Source of the DNA: Metridium senile
Lineage: Eukaryota > Cnidaria > Anthozoa > Actiniaria > Metridiidae
Assembly (NCBI GenBank): GCA_949775045.1
Contig: OX459108.1
Span: forward strand, 13,973,711 to 14,037,710
Length of the DNA stretch: 64,000 nt
Reading direction: 5' to 3'
In this document: one piece after another, positions 29,201 through 38,200 of the stretch
How the letters are laid out: every line of letters starts with the position of its first letter
Position numbering within the stretch: the first letter of the stretch is position 1
Position numbers and translations under genes: made by a program
Notes under the pieces: generated by a model
The model's database searches: none
Seen by the model: only the letters and a program-made list of their open reading frames with translations
Told to the model about the DNA's origin: nothing

Positions 29201-32200
29201 AATCTTACCGGCAACCTAAATCAAGTAATAAGATTTGCTCGTCAAGTATCAAACAGGACAAGAAAAACAATAACGAAACCTATATCAAACAGAGTACTTT
29301 TTATGAGCTGGACTTACAGGTGGTAGGTTTCTCAGGATTGGAGGATCGTTTTTCTGTTTTTGGTACATTTTCCTACAGGCCTCTAAATCTCTGAAAATAA
29401 TAAATACATACAAACGTTTACGATTATATCATCAATTTTATTTTTAAGCAATATTTACAACTCTGAACATGGCATCTAATATAGCATATATCTATATCGT
29501 TTGCCACGAAACTATTAGCCTGAGAAGTTGATAGACGCGATTTTTAACTATATTTTTATAGAAATCGTACAATAACTTTAAAACGCGACAAGATATCAAA
29601 AAAATGAGACACGGTTTTAGAGATCAAACTGTGCTCTAAACGTTGGTGGCAACAGTAAGTACAACAAAATCCAATGTCCCTAGAACTTCTTAAAAATGAG
29701 CGTTCAAAAATCATAGAATACCAACTAAAAAAACGAGCCGGCGAATTTCTTCAAAACAAATCACAAAGTTTCAATTGCCATTTATTCAGCTTTAAGAAAA
29801 TGTATACTTTTATAGGGATTGCTTCAGTAGTAAGCGTGCTATGAAGAGTTAATGAACATCGGTCGCGCAGGTCCCCTGATACCTTAAATAGAGCCCTGTC
29901 AAAGAACAAGATTTGTAGAGTTTTTTGTTTACACAGAAAAAGAGGAAATTCCGGTTGGAAAACAAATGGGTCGAGTTTTTTTATTCGCACTGTAGTCTTT
30001 ATTATTATTATATTCTATACTTACTTTCCATACTGCATAAGTAGTTTGTAGTATTTGTCGTGAAGGTAAAGCTGAACACCAGATATACTCTCGAACTTGT
30101 TGAGTAACTCAAGAGAACGCATTGTCTAAAGTGAAGAAAATATGAAATTATAAAAATGATTGAATTTATTTATGAAAGGATGAATTGATTGACTGGTGGA
30201 TGGATAAAGGGATGGATGAATGAATGGATCGATGAATGTATTTATGAATGAATGAAAATATTAATGAGTGAATGAATGGGTGAATGAGTGAATGAATTTG
30301 AATGAATGAATGAAAGGAAGGATGGATGGATGGATGAATGAATGATTCATAGCCATTCAGATGTAACGGCAGGTCGATGAAGACACGAGAGCGTTATAAC
30401 TCACCGATAAAGGCTTATCGAACCAGGAATCCACAAAGGCTTGCAGTTGTTGTTTGAGTCCACCAATGTTCTCTTTGAATTCCTCATAGTCGATATCAAA
30501 CTAGAAAGATAATTTCACAGTTGTAGTTGATTATCATCTATATAATATAACCCCGGGGGTATTTTATTAACCAAACCAAGTAAAAATGCCCTCACAGGTA
30601 CAGATTCATGTTACGTAATTGACTTTATCACTGGATAATATACGTGGGACAATGTCAGCCATAAATAAATTTACGCAAGGAAAACGCAGCTAACGTAACG
30701 TCAACGCAACCTACCTCGCCTTTTCTGTGATCCAATAAATCGTAAGCCTTCTTTTTTACGTTGGCCACGATGGTAGTGTAACGTACAACAATCGACTCGA
30801 TTCCTTCGATCTTGACTTTATTTAAACCACCCAAATTGTCCATCGTTGTCAACATGTCGTCAATCTTTTCGAGACGTTTGCAGAACGCATCGAACTTGCC
30901 GAATATGTAGTTCTCACTGTACAGGGAAAGAACGGTTGTGTGACTTTACTACAAATATTAACATTGCTTTACATTGTCTGATAGCAATATCACAGTACAA
31001 TTCTATTCCATATATTATTGTCATCTCAAAAGTATCATCATCGTCAGAGTCATAACCATCATTATCATCATCATTATCATCGTCATTATCATCATCATCA
31101 GCAGCAGCACTATGCAACTATACATCGTCAACGTCATAATCATCGTCACTATCATAATCATAATGAATTTTGATCATAATCATCACCATCGTCATCGCCA
31201 TCTTTAATAATCGTCATTGTTGTCATAATCATCATAATCATCATAATGATCATCACTGTCATACTCATCATCATCATTAATATCGTCATAATCATAATTT
31301 TGATCATCAACACAAATTAATCATAACCATTTTCGTCATCATTTTACTATCAAATACCTAAACTCAAACTGTCTTTCTTTAGGATTCTCTCTCAGCTTCA
31401 ACTTGGTTCGATGAAAACATCTCTGATATTCTTGATTCAAAGCAATGGACTCTTTAAGACGCCCTGATAATTCCTCCCTGAGAACAAACAAGAACTAAGT
31501 AGTAAGTAACAAGCTTACATTGCATTTATGTTACTACATACCTTAAAGCACTAACTATATGCAATCGAATACGTAAAAAAACCGCGCGCGTAATTTATGT
31601 CTTTGGCACCGCCTACGTTTACGCATAGATTCTGTGAAGCAATACATAATTTTTTGTGTTAGCAATTGTGGATTTTTATGCAATCTTTGATGGTTGTTAC
31701 CGTAACAATTATATAACCCTTTATAGTTTCTACAAACAGTATATGCCAAGCGTTCCGTGCGTATTCTGTGAAGTAATACGCAAGGCTTTGCGCGTATAAT
31801 TAAATAATTTGCATTATTCGCTGTATGGACAAAGATCCACTATAATTGTTGATAGCTTCCAGTCTTCCCTGTAAATACACACCACAGGCAGCCCATACCT
31901 TTTATGGTCCCATATCTTGGAAACTCCCATATTGATGTAGGCCTTGCACGTTGTGATCATCTGATTGGTCACTTTAACAAACAGTGATGTCATGCGTTCT
32001 GATGTATTGTAGTATTGCGAGATACTATGGATCATTCTAATGGCATTCACTAGACTAGGCACGTATTCTATCATCTCCGTCTAAACAGAAAGAAAATATG
32101 AGAAAAAGTGTAAAACAATAAGAGATGTTGAAACTAAGAGAAAGACAAAAAGTCAAAAGTTTACAGCATCTTTCATAATAGTGCAGCCATCAAAGATCAG

Positions 32201-35200
32201 ACAACAAATATTTTTAGCTGCTGTCAATCAAAATGTTTTGAGAAAAAGTGTAAAACAATAAGAGATGTTAAAACTAAGAGAAAGACACAAGTTTACAGCG
32301 TCTTTCATAAACACTGTTGGGAGAAATGATATGATAGAAAGGAGCACACCATGAAGGAAAGGCAAAATGCATGAACAGGGGGATGGTAGCAGCACACAGT
32401 GTTAAAACAAAAAGACATGAAATTCATAGCTTACTGGTGAACATTTAATGAGAGGTCCAAAGAACTTGTCCAGTGTATAAAGATATTTCACATTGTCTTT
32501 TGCCTCATTGGCAGAATCTGTAATACGGCTATCCTATAGAACACAACCACATGTATTAGTACATCTTACTATTAACAGTTGTTAGCGCCACTTACATGTA
32601 TAAGCATCAGTAGGAAGGCAGAAAAGGGAATGAAGGGGAGGTGGGGACACAGAGAGTAACACTGCTGTAAGAAGAGCTAGTAGATTGATGGAGAGTTGGG
32701 AAAAGAAGAAAAGAGAGGAAAGAGGGACAGGAGAGGAGGAAGGGATAAGGAGAGAGTCAAAGTAGAGTGGGAGAGGGGTTGAAAAGTGGTAGGTAAGACA
32801 GAGAGGGGTGTTAGTAAAGGAATAGAGAGGGGAGAAGAGGAGAGTGGAAAAGGGGGAAAGGGGAAAGGAGGGGCAAAGCAGAAGAAAGGGTGGGAAATGG
32901 AAAGAAGGGAAAAGGAACCTGGGAGAGTGGACACAAAGAAAGTGGGAAATGGAGAAAATAATTTTTAATGGGATGTCAGCAACTGAAGAATCACATTGAT
33001 TGATTGAATCAAAGTTACCATTTCTTTCCAGTGTTTTAAGCTTCTTGATTTGGCAGCATGGAGTACACCTACAGCAGCCTTGCAGTGAGGGCTCTTGATC
33101 TGATCTAATAGACTAAAAAAAATCATAGCCTTATATATCAACATCATGAATTGTAAGTATAACTAAAAATATATTTTTTAAATCGTTTATACTTATCTTG
33201 CAGCATCATTTGTGATGTGTTTATGATGGTACCCATTACTTACACATTAAATTTAGCCATTCTTTTCTTCCAATGTTCCAGTTCTGCAATTGGACCAATG
33301 TCATCTGCTTCTTTCCTCATCTGAACAATAAGGAAATCAATGATATTAGAACTGATGTACATGTGTAACTATTGAACATCAACAGCACAATAATTAATTG
33401 CATCATTTTCAAACACCATATCAGTTATTATTACCAAGATGACTCTCATCATCACCATCATTACAATCATCATCATTCACTAGCAACACTCATGATTGTA
33501 AACTGCTGGTTTTCAGCAGTCCGATAAGTCCTCCATATACACACTACTAGATTGTAAAGCGCTATAAGCTATTCGAGAGATATAGCGCTATATAAATGAG
33601 GCATATTATGTTATTATATTATTTACCATCATCATTACAATCATTATCATCAACATTTGTCATTACCACCAGATCCCACAATCATCAACATCACTACTAT
33701 CTGTAACATCATTGTCATCATCATCATCCTCACCATCATCATTAATCATCATCATCTTCAACCACAACATTTGTCATTGGGACTACCAGGAGCCACAATC
33801 ATCAATATCACTGTCCCATCATTGTGACTATCAATATTATCACCATCCCTTACACCTCCAGGCATACCTGTTCACTCTCAGCTAAGACTTGTTCAATCTC
33901 TTTGGACCAATAGGCTATCAAACCTTCTAGTTTATCCACAATGTCAGGGTTGCTGGCTGCAAGGTATGAAAACATTTAATTAAAGAACTTCTACATAACT
34001 CAAGATTATCTTAATTACTAAGTGCACTTTGTAACTCAGAATACTTAAATCCATATTCAGCATTTTATTAGATACTTTTATTTGTATTAATAACTTATTT
34101 TGATTGTATGAAGTCTTGAGAATAACTGTTGGTGATGGTTTCCAGTAATGGATCCAGGGATCAAAGAAAGAACGGGCAAGAAAATTTTGTCCTGAGCTCT
34201 TTATATTAATAATTTATTTTAATAATATATTTTTCATAAATGTATAGAAATTACATATTTTAAAAGAGAGGCTACATATATAGTCTTATAATTATATATT
34301 AAACTTCAGTGAAACATCAGGTGATCTCAGATGTGAAAAAATGATAACTTCACATTGTGAAATAATACGTTACCATCTATTTGTAATACGTTACCATCTA
34401 TTTGTAAGATTTTTAAGAATTTTTGATGCATATCTTGATAAAACTTTTGCTATTTCATTTGCTTGGAGATACAGATTTTATCTTCTTGTGTTCAAATGAA
34501 CACTCGAAGATAAAATCCGTATCTCTGCATGCCCATGTAATATCCTCTATTTACTAACATAGACATATTTATTTCTAATAATAATTACACATACCTGCTG
34601 CGACATAGTCGGCTGGTGTCTTTAAGCTGTCCAGTAATTCACTAAGGCCATTGTCTCCCAACTCAACTCTAGATTTGATATTATCTTTAGCACCAGACAG
34701 AATACCAACAAACTTTTCCAGGGACTCTAGAAATCCTTGAACTTGTCCAAGCTGATGGGAGATTTCACCCCAACTCTGTAATGATCAACCATGATTAATA
34801 AACTATTAAAGTAAATAAATGAATGAATGAATACATAAGTGGATGAATGAATGAATGAATGGATAGATGAGACAAACAACAAATGAATAATTGAATGAGT
34901 AAATCTATAGGTATTGGAATAACTGAGCAAGCAAATAGATGAGTGAGTGCAATTTAAATAAGTGGATGGATGGGAAGATGAATGGACTGATGAATGAATG
35001 AAAGAATGAATGCAAAGATAGATTGATGAATTAATAAATAAATGAATGAATGAACAAATTCATGAATGAATGTAGTCTTTATGGTTTTTGTACCTCCTGT
35101 TGCTGTAGAGCAGGAATCAGAATTTTCCCCAAAAGTCTTTCAAAACCTTCCAGAATGCTTGCCTTGGAGCTATCCATCAGCATAAAAACAACCTCCTAAA

Positions 35201-38200
35201 ACAATAAAATTAAAACATTCAATAGTTATAATTTGCAACAGTTTAAATTTTTCTACTAGTCTACAACCTAGAAAGTTGAATGACATATAATATATACTAA
35301 GAAATTTAACTTCAATTATCTTAAGATTGATTTTATTACCTGAGCAATATTTGCAGTGCTGACTGCCTTTGCAGATGATGTTCTCATAAATATACAACAC
35401 TGTCCTGTTAATTTCTGAAACAAAAGTATGAATGTTTAGTTCCTCATTACCAAATATATTAAACACATAATTTCAATGAATAGACATTTCATACAAAGCA
35501 GCTTATCATATTCAACTACCTGGCAAGCCTCGACCTAAATGGTGACTAGCTAGTAAACTAAACTTTTTTTTTAACTCCGACGAAGGGCTAAAGCTCGAAA
35601 CGTCAGTAAAGTTAAGTCAACATTTTTTACGGTGTCAAATTTCATTATATTACCTATCAGCTAGTAAACTAGTTTAGGCTGTGTCTGTGTGTTGGTGTGT
35701 AATATAGTCGATAGGCATTAAATTAAAATTGGTAACACCGTGTGTAACACTTTTCATGCTTAAAACCTTCATGGAAACCTTCATTTCTGTTCAACCTACC
35801 TCTGAGTTACCATCAGTTATAAAAAGTTTTTTAGGTGAATTTGCTGCTTGAGCAGTCAGATCAATTCTATTCAGCTACAAAATAAAAGACAGTAAATATT
35901 TAACACCAATTGAAAATGAAATGTGAGTCAGGGAAATCATTTCCATACTTTTGTCTCTTGATAGTAGAACATCAACTTTTTTAATCCATCAGCAGCAAAG
36001 AACTGATTAAACTGTGGAAACTGAAAACAAGCAAGAACATATTATTAGTTGATAAAAAATATTATAACTCAGAGACTCTAGCTGGAAGTTATTTGTAATT
36101 GTTGTTGCTGCTATTAGTTAGTAAAAGCCGTCTGTATGTAATCTCATAACAAAATGAGAAAATGTGTTTCTTTTATATGCTGCAATACTTACATTATTGT
36201 CTCCAAGAATAAAGTCTTCTACAATGGTTGTATCTATTCCTAATACATCAGCAATCTGAAAAATAGAAATACTAATGAATATGTAGAAAACAATTACTTT
36301 AACAATAATCATTATATATATATCAAATTTGAAAAGTCTTTCAAATGTAAAAATATGATATTTTTTATATATTTCTATCTTAATAATTATTACAAACTGG
36401 GTTAAGGGACTTGTCAGAAATTAGCAGGGGTGAGGGGGGGGGGGGGGGGGGTGGAGTTTTGAAATGAAGTGATGAAAATTTCATGACCCTCCCAAAATAA
36501 AGGATCATAATATCTTGACCCTACCCTATGTCACAGTGTCTTCTTTTGCACAATCCTCATTTTTGGTGGTTTATTATTTTTTGACCCTCCCTTTTTAGGT
36601 TCTTAAAAAGTGATGACCCTCCCCCAGTTTCCACCCCCCCCCCCCTCCCCCTGCTAATTTCTGACAAGTCCCTAAGTGAAAATATAAAGATGAAAAGTAA
36701 GTGATAAGCACAAAAAGAAAATTTAGCTATTATATATTACAATATATTATTAGTAAAAATTAGGTGTCATTTGAGAAATATTACAAACCTGACAATGATA
36801 AATCCAAATTTAGAATTGTAATTAATCTATTATATATATATTTATTAAAATATATATTTATATATATATATATATATTATTCTTGCAATAAAATTTTCAC
36901 TCTTGAAAATGATGCCCGATGGTGTTGAAACGTCGAGTAAAAAAACCCGTCATTCTAAACTTTATTATCAAAACTACAAAAAGCAAACATCTTAGTTATA
37001 TATGTACACCTACTTGCAAGAAAGTTGTCATACGAAAAAAGAACATTTGTATTTAGTGTGTTAGGAATAAATTAAAAGTACAAAAGAAAGAGTTCAGCTT
37101 CAGTGATCATCCTTTGTACTTTTAATTTATTCCTAAGCCACTAAATACAAATATTCTTTTTTCGTATGACAACGTTCTTGCGTATTAGGTGTATATATTG
37201 ATAAAAATATGAATTTATTATAGAGTACACACATTATATCTGTATATTTAAATTAATTTATATTAAATATATATTAATAAACAATTAATCAAATTATTAA
37301 TAAGTGCATTCAAAAACAGAGAGATAATAACCATTATAAAAGTACAATTACTAAATAAACATTTTATTTCAATCCTTTCAAAGAAATCGAAAACAATTCT
37401 CTTCTTAATTGAAACATTATAAAACAATAGAAATATATTGTATACACTGGTTGCTAGGCAACACTGAGTGTTCTCTCAGAAAACAACGGTATATTTGAAA
37501 GGCTACTGGGTTTTTGAAGTAAAAGAGACTATTAAGAATATTAACTTTGCATAGATGGCATTTTAATAACCCTGCGATTTGATTCTATTTGATTTTCAAT
37601 TTATTTGTGTGCAGTCACGCTCCATGAACTTCGAGTTTTGTTTACAGCAAAAATATTACAGCTCAGACGCCGTCTAAATCTTATAAATCTCACCTTTTGA
37701 AATATGAAACTATGTCGTGAATCCACCTAGAAGCAAAGACATATATATTTGAATGTTGTTCTGATATTAAATTTAATGAAGTTCAATAGTTATTGATTGA
37801 GGGATCAGAATAGTGGGTTGTGAATTGTCAATTTCTTGTCAATTACGTAGTGCATGGATAGACATAATGAGCATTGAATTTTTACCTCGCTTTTACGTGC
37901 ATCTTTGATAGCTTTTGCTTGCTTTTGTCGTTCTTTCATTGCTTCAGACCCAGCGACGAGGGTGACTGTTTTCTTCTAAGAGAAATAGAAGAACGAAAAA
38001 CACTGTTCAAATTCGCGTCGGTATTCACAAAATCTAGACGCAAATTTCTAGCGCGCGACATAAATTCACACATTTTCGCTAGTAAATGAGCTTTTTTCTT
38101 AATCGTTTTTTAACTTTTAAGAGGCAGTTAACGGTATTATCTCCTTGGTTCTACGGATTTTACAGACACCATTATTTTAATGAGAGATTATAGATTTGGC

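Noticed and set aside
29751..29990. 79-codon minus-strand frame in dynein intron 19
   Set aside because: Lies in non-conserved intron DNA, possibly an old repeat; no domain recognised.
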